Notes: generated from the letters alone by a model not told the origin. 64,000 nt of DNA from Peptoniphilaceae bacterium (GCA_902363535.1 CABJAE010000012.1:1-64000); one strand, 5' to 3'; counted from the stretch's first letter, positions 26,325 to 35,382 are shown. Program-made: numbers and translations.

Positions 26325-26922
26325 ATTTAGAATTGCATAAACAATTTAATAATTTCATAAGAGATACCATAAGAACAGTAAATCAAATCGGTTTACTATT
26401 TTTTCTTTGCTCAAAATTAGAAAGAAAGGCGCAACATAGTCAAGTATATGGACACAATTTTTAAATACTTCTTTGCAGCTACACGATAAATATCATGCAA
26501 AATAGCCGAATCAAAAAATGATGAGTGAAACAAAATAAAGATGATCGACCTTATAAAATCAATAGGTTTTGTAGATAAAGGCGCGACGGTAGGAGCAGGT
26601 GTTGGTGGGCTTGATCGCTTCTTCCAAGTCTCGTAGCATGGCGAGAGTGTAGTATTGATGTCAAGAACTAAGTAAAATTAAGAAACCCTTGCCACTGAAC
26701 TTGATCATGAATTTGTCTCAAAGTTTACTAAAGAGTTTATGGAATTATATAATGGGATTTTTAAAACGAAGACAAATTAGAATTTGTAGAATAGGTTGTT
26801 TATATTGGCTTAATAAAAAAACAGCATTGCAACTGTTGGTTGACATATTTCCAAGGTGGCTTGGTAGCCATGAAATCGATTGGTTTGATATAACTAAACC
26901 ATAAAAGAAAGGAGGGTGCGTT
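26325..26922. other. Intergenic stretch with decayed coding fragments
   Basis: There is no intact gene here. On the plus strand a frame at about 26687-26790 reads TLATELDHEFVSKFTKEFMEL and stops, and another ends LLVDIFPRWLGSHEIDWFDI at about 26900. On the minus strand a GC-richer piece at 26570-26660 encodes MLRDLEEAIKPTNTC and stops. None has a ribosome site and I do not recognise the families. The stretch looks like debris of repeated insertions. Confidence 0.4.
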
Positions 26923-27546
26923 ATGAACATGGCAGACAGAATACGGTATTTGAGAAAAACAAAAGGAATTTCACAGGAGGAACTTGTAGGCAAGATAGGA
27001 GTATCTCGGCAGGCAGTTTCAAAATGGGAAAGCGAACAAAGCTTGCCGTATTTAGAAAAAATAATTACCATGAGCGATTACTTCGGAGTTACAACCGATT
27101 ATATTCTAAAAGGAATTGAACCGGTTGCAGATAAAGAGCAGAAAAGCTCTGAACTAAAAAGCAAGATACTATATATCGCATCAACAGCATTTGTTGCGAT
27201 TGGGTTATTTAGTGCTTTTGCAGGCTGGCATGAAACGCAAACCATGTATACCGTATGGGGTTCAATGATTATTCAGGCCGTTGGAATTGCCGGATACTTT
27301 GTAGGGCGGTTACTCTCTGTAGCAAGGCCGCCTTTTGCTGTCAACTGGCTTAATCTCAGCGGGTTCTTGTTCATGCCTCTTTCTATGGTTACGGGTGCAA
27401 TTTCTATCGCATTTTTTAAACAAGGGTGGATTGCCCCATACCCTATCAGCATTGATCATGTTGTATTGTTTGTTATAGCGTATATTAGTATTTGCGTCAT
27501 AAGCTTTCTTGTGTTGAAAAGACGAACAACAGAAGTCCGGGTTTGA
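26923..27546 (+). CDS. XRE-family regulator with a membrane-embedded C-terminus
   Basis: This 207-residue protein has an N-terminal XRE/Cro helix-turn-helix (about 4-65: MADRIRYLRKTKGISQEEL, IGVSRQAVSKWES, YFGVTTDYIL). A C-terminal part has about four transmembrane helices (about 85-105, 112-130, 140-162, 172-197). Membrane-tethered XRE regulators of this build are common in Firmicutes and tend to control neighbouring genes. GGAGGG is seven bases before the start. It sits just inside repeat R2. Confidence 0.8.
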   Translation: MNMADRIRYLRKTKGISQEELVGKIGVSRQAVSKWESEQSLPYLEKIITMSDYFGVTTDYILKGIEPVADKEQKSSELKSKILYIASTAFVAIGLFSAFAGWHETQTMYTVWGSMIIQAVGIAGYFVGRLLSVARPPFAVNWLNLSGFLFMPLSMVTGAISIAFFKQGWIAPYPISIDHVVLFVIAYISICVISFLVLKRRTTEVRV

Positions 27547-27573
27547 TGACAACTCCCGGTTTGTCGAGGTAAT

Positions 27574-27776
27574 GCCTTTTAACGATAACCTTATTCTATC
27601 GTTAAAAAGCATGTGGATATGTTTCCACATTCAGACAAGACTTCATGACATACTTAGTGTTCACTCGTTTCATGCTGAGGCCATTGCCCTTCTTGTAAGA
27701 AGATAATGTCTTGATCATGCCAAGAATCTCCAAGAGAAGCGCCCGCCGGGGCGATTCGATTGGCAAGATTTGATGG
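27574..27776. repeat. Direct repeat R2, second copy of R1
   Basis: The hairpin (CTTTTAACGATA with TATCGTTAAAAAG, one mismatch), GTTTCCACAT, ACATACTTAGTGTTCACTCG, CATGCTGAGGCC and the GCGCCCGCCGGGG part repeat the content of R1. Here too the frame gives an rlmD-like tail, HSFHAEAIALLVRR and a stop, with the Val of HVE changed to Ala. The rest of 27547-28120 holds a terminator and a promoter for the next gene. Confidence 0.7.
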
Positions 27777-27821
27777 CGGATGTGATTCTCGTCTTCTGAA
27801 AATTAAATAAATAGCTTATAA

Positions 27822-27860
27822 GGCTTTCGGGGTTACGGTATAATCCAGAAAGTCTTTTTT
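27822..27860 (+). terminator. Terminator-like hairpin after R2
   Basis: GGCTTTC and GAAAGTC (one G-U) are separated by 19 bases and followed by six T. Confidence 0.5.
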
Positions 27861-28039
27861 ATGCCGGCAGTTTTGAAAATAGAGAGAAGTATTGAAAGGA
27901 AATAACGAGAGGGAGATTGATTATAGAAAACGGAAGTACCGGAAGTAAAGAACAGATAAGCGAGTAGTTGAAATGCTTCGCCCTATTCGCGGAAGTGAAT
28001 TTCAAAATAGTTCCGCTATGGAATTATTTCGAAATAGGA

Positions 28040-28068
28040 TTGAATTTACCGGGGGCATCTCCTATACT
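28040..28068 (+). promoter_or_regulatory. Promoter of the AAA/DUF4143 gene
   Basis: TTGAAT (28040-28045), 17 bases, TATACT (28063-28068) lie 52 bases before the start codon. Confidence 0.5.
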
Positions 28069-28120
28069 TAAATTAAGGTCCGCTTTGGAAATAATTTTAA
28101 ATAGAAAGGGGGAAGGACTT

Positions 28121-29422
28121 ATGGAGATAAAGCGGGATTATTATTTAGAGAAATTAATACGAAAAAAAGATAACGGATTGATTAAAATAATCACAGGAAT
28201 CAGGAGGAGCGGGAAATCCTACTTACTCAATCATCTGTTTTACAATCACTTACTTGAAAGCGGCGTCGATGAAAATCATATTATAAAATTTGCCTTTGAC
28301 TCCGGAAGAGATCTGTTGAAAATCGGCGAAGATCTCATGGATCTGGACGTGCTGAGCGGGGAAAGATTGGTCGATCCTAAAAAGTTTTTAGACTATATCA
28401 TGAGTAAAACAAAGGGCGGCGAGAAGTTTTATATCCTCTTGGACGAAGTGCAATTGTTGGCGTCCTTTGAACAAGTATTAAACGGCTTTTTACGTCAAGA
28501 TAATTTTGATGTTTATGTTACCGGGAGTAATTCTAAATTCTTATCTAAAGATGTCATCACTGAATTTGCAGGTAGGGGCGACGAAATCCATGTCATGCCT
28601 CTGGTCTTTTCTGAATTTCTTCAAACTTATGATGGCGATAAAGAAGATGCCTTTACCGACTATCAAGTCTATGGCGGTTTGCCGGCCCAAGCCTTGATGA
28701 AGACGGAAGAAGATAAGATGAATTACCTCAAGGGACAACTCGAAAATGTCTATTTGCGAGATATTGTTCACAGGTATGACATTCGCTTAACGGCCGAGCT
28801 GGAAGATTTGCTCAATATCTTGGCATCGGGCACTGCAACGCTGACCAATCCGACAAAGCTGGCATCCACCTTTTCGTCGATTAAGAAATCAAAAATATCC
28901 GCCAATACGATCGATAAATTTATCGGCTATTTTGAAGACTCCTTTATGCTGAAAAGGGTGTACAGGTATGATGTTAAGGGGAAAAAGTACATCGGAACGC
29001 CTTATAAATTATATTTTGAAGATGTGGGGCTTCGGAATGCAAGATTAAATTTTAGACAGATCGAACCGACCCACCTTATGGAGAATATTATTTATAACGA
29101 GCTGAGATATCGAGGGTATATGGTGGATGTCGGCATGGTGGTGAAGAGGGAAAAGGATAAGAATAATAAAGATATAAAGAAACAGCTGGAAGTTGATTTT
29201 ATCGCCAATCTGGGAAGCAAGAGATATTACATTCAATCGGCATATCGCCTTCCCTCTGTAGAAAAAATGAATCAAGAAAAAGCATCCTTGTTGACGATCG
29301 ACGATTCATTTAAAAAAATCATCATTGTAAACGACCGGGTCAAACCGTTTTTAGACAAGCACGGGATACTGACGATGAATTTATTTGACTTTTTGTTAAA
29401 CAAGGAAAGTTTAGACTTCTAA
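28121..29422 (+). CDS. AAA ATPase with DUF4143 domain
   Basis: This 433-residue protein belongs to the widespread AAA_14/DUF4143 family, whose role is not settled; members are frequent in anaerobes and on islands. The N-terminal ATPase has Walker A ITGIRRSGKSYLL (about 21-33), Walker B FYILLDEVQLL (about 103-113) and sensor VTGSNSKFLS (about 133-142). The DUF4143 part (about 230-420) has YLRDIVHRYDIR, LANPTKLA-like LTNPTKLAST and the nuclease-like EVDFIANLGSKRYYIQ near residue 360. I choose ATG 28121 with GGGGGAAGGA upstream; the earlier in-frame start crosses the promoter. Confidence 0.8.
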   Translation: MEIKRDYYLEKLIRKKDNGLIKIITGIRRSGKSYLLNHLFYNHLLESGVDENHIIKFAFDSGRDLLKIGEDLMDLDVLSGERLVDPKKFLDYIMSKTKGGEKFYILLDEVQLLASFEQVLNGFLRQDNFDVYVTGSNSKFLSKDVITEFAGRGDEIHVMPLVFSEFLQTYDGDKEDAFTDYQVYGGLPAQALMKTEEDKMNYLKGQLENVYLRDIVHRYDIRLTAELEDLLNILASGTATLTNPTKLASTFSSIKKSKISANTIDKFIGYFEDSFMLKRVYRYDVKGKKYIGTPYKLYFEDVGLRNARLNFRQIEPTHLMENIIYNELRYRGYMVDVGMVVKREKDKNNKDIKKQLEVDFIANLGSKRYYIQSAYRLPSVEKMNQEKASLLTIDDSFKKIIIVNDRVKPFLDKHGILTMNLFDFLLNKESLDF

Positions 29423-29507
29423 TGAATAACTTGATTGATTCGTTATGGATCTGATCCCGCAGACAAGGCTTTTCAGAAATATGAAATTTTATTCATACTG
29501 ATCACTC

Positions 29508-29672
29508 AAGTCATTACGAGACGGTGGCATTATTGTCAAGGGACTAGTCCCGAAGCAATCAACAGAATGTGTTAATGCAGAAGCCTTAGAAAATGAAGCG
29601 GGTCATGTTGTTATTGATGAAATTGGATTTTTGAACATCCACTTTACCGCCGGAAAACCATACTATTATTAA
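29508..29672 (+). pseudogene. Unidentified 3' gene fragment
   Basis: A 54-codon open frame ends with ENEAGHVVIDEIGFLNIHFT followed by AGKPYYY and a stop. It has no start or ribosome site, so it looks like the tail of a lost gene. I do not recognise the family. The rest of 29423-29699 shows only the ribosome site of the peptidase gene. Confidence 0.3.
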
Positions 29673-29699
29673 TTTCAGAATCCAATAGGAGGTACATTC

Positions 29700-31031
29700 A
29701 TGAAAATAAATAAAAAGCGTAAAATCATAATTTTTACCATAGTGATTTTGTTAATAAGTTCAGTGGTAACCTTCTGTTTAATTAACAGCTATAAATTTTC
29801 ATCAAAACCTATTTTTGACTTTCCTCCCTTAAAAGAGAATGAAAAATTAGATTCTGATGATTATGTCTATGACTTCAATTATGCTTGGGATGTTTTAGAA
29901 GATTACTATCCTTATTTTGATGTGAACAGAGAACTTTTCGGTGTTGATTTTTTAGCAAATAAAAATGATTATCAAGACTATATTGCTCAAGCTAAAACAG
30001 ATGAGGATTTCTATAAGCGATTTAATCAGATATTGAAAGACCTACATAATTACCATGTGAATTTAATAGGAGTAAACGAGGGAATATATCAATACTTAAC
30101 ATACAGAGATGCTCATAGAGTAGATTTTCGCTCAGATTTTGCAGACTTATATGAGAATAACATCGTTCAAAATCGATATGGCATTACCAATGAATTAATT
30201 CGAGACAAGTTGTCTGAATATCACGGACAAGATTTTGAGATTCTATCAACAAATGCTAATTGCCAAGATTTAATACCAGGTAAAATTGCACTTATCTCCA
30301 TTCCTAATATGATTGGTTATGATCTGCAAAGTATAGAATTTAAAAAAGATAAAGAAAAGATTGAGTCGTACTTGCAGTTAGTTGAAAATTATGGAGCCTT
30401 AGTTATAGATATTCGTGGCAATGGCGGTGGAGATTCTCAATATTGGGAAGAGTTTTTGCTACCTCTCATTGTAAATGAAGAAGTTAGGAATTTAGAATAT
30501 ACATTTATTAAGGATGGTCCACTCTTCAAAAAGGTTAGAAGATATGAAGGATATAAAAGGCTTAATGCCAACACACTAGGAGGTTTTAATTTTCCGGAGA
30601 AAACAATCAACTACCTAAAAGACTTTAGTTTTTATACGAATCATGAAAGAGTAGTTAATCCTAATAATGAATCCGTTAAATTTGGAGGAAAGATATATCT
30701 CTTAGTAGATGAAAAAGTTTTTTCATCTGCTGAAATGTTAGCTAGCTTTATGAAAGAAACAAACATTGCAACATTAATCGGGACTACAACAGGGGGCGAT
30801 GGAATTGGGACTGATCCCTTCCAAATATCATTACCTAAATCAGGTTTTGTCATGCGTTTTCCAAAACAAATGGGAGTGACAGGAAAGGGAAGCATTAATG
30901 ATCTTGAAAAAACAAAGCCAGATATTACGGTCATAGATTCTAGTGTTAAATATAGTTTTGGAGAGAATCAAATAAATATAAATGCAGACAAGTGTTTAGA
31001 AAAGGTATTGGAACTAGAGAAAACGAAATGA
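29700..31031 (+). CDS. S41-family (tail-specific-like) peptidase, membrane anchored
   Basis: This 443-residue protein has an N-terminal signal-anchor helix (about 9-27) and an extracellular S41 serine-protease domain. ALVIDIRGNGGGDS (about 233-246) is the conserved strand before the active site, and KVFSSAEMLASFM (about 340-352) holds the nucleophilic serine. TTGGDGIGT follows (about 362). It lacks an obvious PDZ domain, so it resembles the tricorn-like or PDZ-less S41 group. TAGGAGG precedes the start. It is AT-rich and sits as cargo before the next rlmD remnant. Confidence 0.82.
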   Translation: MKINKKRKIIIFTIVILLISSVVTFCLINSYKFSSKPIFDFPPLKENEKLDSDDYVYDFNYAWDVLEDYYPYFDVNRELFGVDFLANKNDYQDYIAQAKTDEDFYKRFNQILKDLHNYHVNLIGVNEGIYQYLTYRDAHRVDFRSDFADLYENNIVQNRYGITNELIRDKLSEYHGQDFEILSTNANCQDLIPGKIALISIPNMIGYDLQSIEFKKDKEKIESYLQLVENYGALVIDIRGNGGGDSQYWEEFLLPLIVNEEVRNLEYTFIKDGPLFKKVRRYEGYKRLNANTLGGFNFPEKTINYLKDFSFYTNHERVVNPNNESVKFGGKIYLLVDEKVFSSAEMLASFMKETNIATLIGTTTGGDGIGTDPFQISLPKSGFVMRFPKQMGVTGKGSINDLEKTKPDITVIDSSVKYSFGENQININADKCLEKVLELEKTK

Positions 31032-31241
31032 TAAAAAAGCCCGACTCGAGAAGAAAATATGCGAAAGTATGGATGTAGAAGAGGGGTGTAATGCTGAAAA
31101 ACTAGGATTGGAGAATCGAGTCACTGTTGGAAATCAACTGAAAATGGAATAGATCGTTAAAATTATTATTCTATTTGCAAATCAAATAGAATGAGACTGC
31201 TAAAAATCCTAATGATATGTTTTTCAATACTCGAAACTGCT

Positions 31242-31285
31242 AAAAGCCGCTGATATGTTTACGAAAATGTAAAAATGGGCTTTTT
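31242..31285 (+). terminator. Terminator-like hairpin in the 31.0-31.5 kb gap
   Basis: AAAAGCC and GGCTTTT enclose a 29-base loop, followed by TT. The gap 31032-31510 also holds the rlmD remnant below; otherwise I see only low-complexity, decayed sequence, including the word CTGCTAAAA repeated twice. Confidence 0.35.
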
Positions 31286-31294
31286 ATCCATCCT

Positions 31295-31357
31295 GACCAC
31301 TCGTTTCATGTGGAGTGTTTATGTTTAATGTCACGGGAGAAGTGCTACACGGAATAG
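31295..31357 (+). pseudogene. rlmD-type 3' tail (remnant 4)
   Basis: The frame reads DHSFHVECLCLMSREKCYTE and stops: the RlmD catalytic-base motif HVE followed by the very typical CLCLMSR-type ending (HVECVVLMSR in many RlmD proteins). No upstream body is present. The sequence CACTCGTTTCATGTGGAG is shared with remnant 1. DNA becomes host-like shortly after, so this may be the outermost original attachment remnant. Confidence 0.65.
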
Positions 31358-31510
31358 GAAGGCCTCGAAATCAAGGGATTTTGAGTATGACACCGGAGAC
31401 AGGCACATCGCCGGAGTTTTTTTCCAACAGATTGATTTTCGTCCAAAATAAAGCCAATCTGTATGAAAGCAGGCATGAGAGGATGAAGTAATGATTTAGG
31501 GGTCGGTAAA

Positions 31511-31732
31511 ATGTTGATATTAAAAATTATACTAATGACGCTCGGTGTTGCATTTACAGTATTTGGATATAAGATTTATTTTCAAGAGAAATACAATCTA
31601 ATCAACGGTTTTGAAGAAGCTTATAAAGCAGGAAGGAAAACAAAACGATATGCCGAGAGAGTTGGATTGGTAGAATTGATTATTGGAATTATCCTAACTG
31701 TAATTGGAGTCTATGGGATTATTATTAAATAA
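31511..31732 (+). CDS. Small membrane protein, DUF3784-like
   Basis: This 73-residue protein has two membrane helices (about 2-20 and 51-71) flanking a basic loop KYNLINGFEEAYKAGRKTK. The helix-'LINGF..'-helix layout resembles DUF3784 proteins, of unknown function. GGGGTCGG lies ahead of the start. Confidence 0.6.
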   Translation: MLILKIILMTLGVAFTVFGYKIYFQEKYNLINGFEEAYKAGRKTKRYAERVGLVELIIGIILTVIGVYGIIIK

Positions 31733-31802
31733 CAAACGATTTTCAGTTTTATGAGCCGGACAAGCCTGAATCGACGAAAAAAATGTTGAAAGGGGCGATG
31801 GA

Positions 31803-32336
31803 ATGATTCGAAAGGCAGTTTCTTCCGATCTCGATGCGGTGGTGACGATTTATAATGAAATCATCCAATTGCAAGAGGATGGGGCGATCACGGTGGGATG
31901 GATTCGTGGCGTGTACCCGACAAGGGCGACGGCAGAAGACGCGCTTCGTCGAGAAGATTTGTTTGTGATCGAAAAAGACGGCGCTATTTTGGGCTCCGCG
32001 ATCATCAATCAGCTTCAGGTGGATGTCTACGCAAAGGCCAAATGGCGGCACGAGGTAGATGCCGAGAAGGTATGGGTTCTGCACACGCTGACGATTTCTC
32101 CGAAAGCGAGCGGACTGGGACTCGGAAAGCAGTTTGTCGATTTCTATGAAAGCTATGCATTGGATCACGGATGTTGCGCGCTTCGCATGGACACAAATGA
32201 ACGAAATCTGGTGGCGCGGAAGATGTACAAGAAGCTTGATTTTGAAGAAATAGATATGGTGCCTACTGTGTTTAACGGGATCCCCGATGTCAATCTGGTT
32301 CTCCTGGAGAAATATTTGGGCGACACAGAGAGGTGA
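31803..32336 (+). CDS. GNAT-family N-acetyltransferase
   Basis: This 177-residue acetyltransferase should move an acetyl group from acetyl-CoA to an amine. It shows the GNAT N-terminus (MIRKAVSSDLDAVVTIYNEI), strand LHTLTISPKASGLGLGKQF (about 97-115), whose SGLGLGK loop binds the CoA pyrophosphate, and MDTNERNLVARKMYKKLDF (about 131-149), the usual last motif. The substrate is not evident. Base composition is host-like, marking return to the backbone. Confidence 0.85.
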   Translation: MIRKAVSSDLDAVVTIYNEIIQLQEDGAITVGWIRGVYPTRATAEDALRREDLFVIEKDGAILGSAIINQLQVDVYAKAKWRHEVDAEKVWVLHTLTISPKASGLGLGKQFVDFYESYALDHGCCALRMDTNERNLVARKMYKKLDFEEIDMVPTVFNGIPDVNLVLLEKYLGDTER

Positions 32337-32375
32337 TTTTTACTCGTACAAAGGGAAGTTGCTTAAGGAGGCAAA

Positions 32376-32546
32376 ATGGAGGAAAAGAACGTATGGCTGA
32401 TATTGGCTATGATTGCGTTCATTACGCTTATCGCTTCGATATGGATGTCATTTAACAGTGGTAAAACGGAGTACGCATGGATCATCGGGTCCATGCTTTT
32501 CGGTATAGGATGCGGAGATCGGTATAACAAGTTGAAAAAGATGTAA
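32376..32546 (+). CDS. Small two-helix membrane protein
   Basis: A 56-codon gene, with a strong AAGGAGG six bases before the ATG, encodes MEEKNVWLILAMIAFITLIA followed by a second hydrophobic stretch (about 36-50) and a basic end, RYNKLKKM. The family is not recognised. It lies 39 bases after the acetyltransferase and may be in the same transcript. Confidence 0.6.
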   Translation: MEEKNVWLILAMIAFITLIASIWMSFNSGKTEYAWIIGSMLFGIGCGDRYNKLKKM

Positions 32547-32702
32547 AAGCATAGGGATTTCATCATCTACCGGTGGAAAAATCCCGCGACGAAGCGACGG
32601 GATTTATGTGAAGAAAAAATAGGAAACAGATTCTGCACGGCATCTTATCCGGCTTCGATACTTTAAAAATAAAATAACAGACTATAAAGCTGTCGAAAAA
32701 AT

Positions 32703-32744
32703 GGATTTTAGGATTTTACAAGAAATCTTGAAATCCTTTTTTTC
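32703..32744 (+). terminator. Terminator, similar to the one after the recombinase
   Basis: GGATTTTAGGATTT pairs imperfectly with AAATCTTGAAATCC around a 6-base loop, followed by seven T. Its upstream context (GACTATAAAGCTGTCGAAA) resembles that of the hairpin at 22782. Confidence 0.65.
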
Positions 32745-32809
32745 TGTTAAATCGCCGGAAGGGGACGTGGTATAATATCTATGATAATAAGTATCAACAG
32801 GAGGCGGTT

Positions 32810-33427
32810 ATGTTTCGACGCTTTTTAGAAAATTTCAGAAAACCGGAAGACAACTTTGCCGGCAGATTGATGTTAATGAGCATGAATCGAGGCCATGAAA
32901 AATTAGCGAAGTGGGGAAGGTCTTACATAAAAATCAATAAAGAAGATGCCGTCTTGGATTTAGGCTGCGGCGGCGGGCGAAACATCGAATATTTTTTGAC
33001 TCAAGGAGCCAAAGTCTACGGCATGGACCACTCGCAGACCAGTGTAAACATGGCGAGTGAGAGAAATAAAGAAGCGATCGAGTCCGGCCGATGCCAAATT
33101 CTCGTGGGCGATGTAAAGCACCTTCCCTTTAAGGATGAATCCATGGCTATTGTCACGGCCTTTGAAACGATTTATTTTTGGAACGACATTGAGGCGTGCT
33201 TTAAAGAGATTTATCGCGTGTTAAACAGAGGCGGGAAGTTTCTCATATGCAATGAGGTCTCGTCGATGAAAAGAAAAGATGTAAGGATTTTAGCCGGGAA
33301 GATTTCCATGAAAGTCTACACACCCGACGACTTGACGAATATGCTTACGAAAGTCGGTTTTTTGTGTGATTACCATTTAGACAGAAAAGAACAACTGGCG
33401 TTCATAGCGACCAAAACAGAGCATTGA
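32810..33427 (+). CDS. Class I SAM-dependent methyltransferase
   Basis: This 205-residue methyltransferase has motif I VLDLGCGGGRN (about 48-58), the acidic motif VYGMDHSQTSV (about 70), VGDVKHLPF (about 103) and VTAFETIYFWND (about 119). A basic N-terminal extension (RRFLENFRKPEDN) precedes the core, as in methyltransferases acting on small molecules in Firmicutes. GGAGGCGG precedes the start. It is 23 bases upstream of an ATC-hydrolase-family gene, itself followed by an alpha/beta hydrolase gene; all three point the same way and probably form one operon. Confidence 0.82.
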   Translation: MFRRFLENFRKPEDNFAGRLMLMSMNRGHEKLAKWGRSYIKINKEDAVLDLGCGGGRNIEYFLTQGAKVYGMDHSQTSVNMASERNKEAIESGRCQILVGDVKHLPFKDESMAIVTAFETIYFWNDIEACFKEIYRVLNRGGKFLICNEVSSMKRKDVRILAGKISMKVYTPDDLTNMLTKVGFLCDYHLDRKEQLAFIATKTEH

Positions 33428-33450
33428 AAGAAAGGCATGAAGGAGATTCG

Positions 33451-34077
33451 ATGAAATATCGCCGATTTTATTTTAATCTGTTTCGACATCCGATGAAAAA
33501 GGTCTTGGCGGAAACATACGGCCGAGCCTATGCCGACGAAATCATCAAAAAAAGCAAAAAAGTGTATCGAAAGCTTGTCGAAGAGGCGGAGGATATGGGC
33601 GAGTACAATCCCATGGCCTACAATGAGTTGTTTGCCCTCGTGTTTGTCGCTCCTTATTTAGCAAGCGAGAAAAAGATTCCGCCGGAAATCGCGCAGGAGA
33701 TGATGCGTCGATCCCTTTATTTTGTCCGCCCGTATTTTTCTCTTGTCGACCTCAATACGAAGTGGGGGAAGGCGGCCAATAAGAAAAACATCCTGAAGTA
33801 TGTCAAATGGTATACGCCGGAAAAAGAAAAGCGCTACCCCACGTCCTTTAAAGTTGATTTTGTCGGCGAGCCCTACGAGGGCGCCTGCTACTACAGAATC
33901 ACCCGCTGCCCCATATGTGCCTACACCGAAAAGCTCGGCGTCGCGGAATTAATGCCCCTGTTTTGCGAGCTGGACGAGGTGATGATTGGCCTTCAGCATG
34001 GCGTGCTTCACAGAAAAGACACCATCGCCAACGGCGCGGATTGTTGCGATTATTTTATTACAGGGGATAAAGAATAA
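33451..34077 (+). CDS. ATC hydrolase family protein (L-2-amino-thiazoline-4-carboxylate hydrolase-like)
   Basis: The family is named for the enzyme opening 2-aminothiazoline-4-carboxylate on the way to cysteine; most members are uncharacterised. This 208-residue protein shows the family C-terminal features: YYRITRCPICAYTEKLG (about 145-161), LMPLFCELDEVM (about 165-176), LHRKDTIANGADCCDYF (about 184-200). The conserved cysteines suggest a metal or thiol chemistry. I begin at ATG 33451 after AAGGAGA; a longer frame from 33424 overlaps the methyltransferase stop and lacks a ribosome site. Confidence 0.75.
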   Translation: MKYRRFYFNLFRHPMKKVLAETYGRAYADEIIKKSKKVYRKLVEEAEDMGEYNPMAYNELFALVFVAPYLASEKKIPPEIAQEMMRRSLYFVRPYFSLVDLNTKWGKAANKKNILKYVKWYTPEKEKRYPTSFKVDFVGEPYEGACYYRITRCPICAYTEKLGVAELMPLFCELDEVMIGLQHGVLHRKDTIANGADCCDYFITGDKE

Positions 34078-34128
34078 ACCGAAAGCATGGGGGAAACCGG
34101 ATGGAAGGCTGTTTTCAAGGAGGGAAAA

Positions 34129-35067
34129 ATGAGTTTAACGTATAAGATCGCATCGTCCATCGTAAGGCTGCTCGGAGTCAAAAAGATGTTTTTAAAGAAC
34201 AAAGAAGACATGCTCGCCTATGCAAGGAAAGAAAATGCGAAAGTGGTCTTTGATTTAAAGAAGGCAAAAAAGCGGGCCGAGAGAAAAAACTATTTCCTCT
34301 TCCACAGAGAGGTCATGGGATACAGGCTGCTTTCTTACCAAAAAAATCAAATGCCCGCCTACGGTGCGGTTCTCTATCTCTTCGGCGGCGGCATGATTAC
34401 GCAGCCGGACAAATTGGATTTTTCTTTGGCGGAAAGAATCATGGAGAAAACGGGCAAAGATGTTTGGTTTTTGTTTTATCCCCTTTGTTCGGAGGATGTA
34501 AAGGTGGATAAGACATACGAAGTTTCCTTTGAAACCTATCGGCGGATGACCGAAAATTACAAGGCGGAGAACCTAAGTGTCCTCGGTTTTTCCTCCGGCG
34601 CCTGCCTGGCTCTAGGGATCTTTCTACATAATAATGCCTTGGGCAGACCCCTTCCCATGCCCGAAAAAATTATTTCAGTTTCACCCGGCGGCATACCCGA
34701 TGTCACGCTCCATGAGAACAGAGAGATATGGGAAAAGCTAAATGCGCTGAACCCTAAAGACATTATGATTGAACCGACCTATATTAAAACGGCAAGGGAG
34801 ATTGCAAAAGGAGATGCAGACCTGCCTGAATATATGTTAGACGGAACGGTAGGCGATTTTACGGACTTCCCGAAAACATACTTTTATTACGGAGAAAATG
34901 AATGCCTCTACGCCTTTGCGGACGAATTTCAAAAAGCCATGGAAAAATACCGGGCGCCCTACGAAATCATTGTGGGGAAAGGCATGTGCCACTGTTACCC
35001 TTTGGCGCGGTTTTTCAGAGAAGGCAGAGAGGCGCAGGATGAAATCATTGAATTGCTGAAGTCTTAA
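34129..35067 (+). CDS. Alpha/beta hydrolase (HSL-like esterase)
   Basis: This 312-residue hydrolase has an oxyanion-type glycine patch LFGGGM (about 83-88; GGG without the usual preceding His), the nucleophile elbow LGFSSGAC (about 161-168; GxSxG with Ser in GFSSG), a later acidic residue in YYGENECLY (about 265) and His in GKGMCHCYPL (about 292). Such enzymes cleave esters of small molecules. GGAGGGAAAA precedes ATG 34129; the longer frame from 34087 has no ribosome site. It closes the methyltransferase/ATC-hydrolase operon. Confidence 0.8.
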   Translation: MSLTYKIASSIVRLLGVKKMFLKNKEDMLAYARKENAKVVFDLKKAKKRAERKNYFLFHREVMGYRLLSYQKNQMPAYGAVLYLFGGGMITQPDKLDFSLAERIMEKTGKDVWFLFYPLCSEDVKVDKTYEVSFETYRRMTENYKAENLSVLGFSSGACLALGIFLHNNALGRPLPMPEKIISVSPGGIPDVTLHENREIWEKLNALNPKDIMIEPTYIKTAREIAKGDADLPEYMLDGTVGDFTDFPKTYFYYGENECLYAFADEFQKAMEKYRAPYEIIVGKGMCHCYPLARFFREGREAQDEIIELLKS

Positions 35068-35086
35068 AAAGCACAAGTTTTATGAA

Positions 35087-35115
35087 AGCATCTACGAGGG
35101 TAGGTGCTATTCTTA
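35087..35115 (+). terminator. Terminator of the hydrolase operon
   Basis: AGCATCTAC pairs with GTAGGTGCT (one G-U) around GAGG, followed by a short T-rich tail. Confidence 0.55.
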
Positions 35116-35257
35116 TGTAAAATTTCAGGAAACGTTCCATGCACGGAAAAGGCGCAGGACAATCCAAGGAGGATGCGGCATAGCAGACGTTCACCGCCAC
35201 CTGCCTTTGGATACTTTCAATTTGTTACTTGTTGTTACTTGCCTTAATGCCCGCGTC

Positions 35258-35286
35258 TTGATGTAAAGTTATTATCATGGTAATGT
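35258..35286 (+). promoter_or_regulatory. Candidate promoter of the mgtC-like gene
   Basis: TTGATG (35258-35263), 17 bases, TAATGT (35281-35286). The direct repeat TTGTTACTTG (35222-35231 and 35232-35241) lies just upstream. I do not see an M-box riboswitch in the remaining gap (35116-35382). Confidence 0.4.
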
Positions 35287-35382
35287 TAAGACATATTAAA
35301 ATCGGCGCATCTCAAGCAAGGATTGGCTTTTTCGAAATAAATGATTTCAATCGGTACGAGGCGGGATAGAAGGAGGCAGGGA

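Noticed and set aside
26689-26904. 71-codon ORF before the XRE gene
   Set aside because: No ribosome site, and neighbouring frames carry equally plausible fragments; better explained as debris.
35116-35382. M-box magnesium riboswitch before mgtC
   Set aside because: No conserved M-box core could be recognised in the leader.
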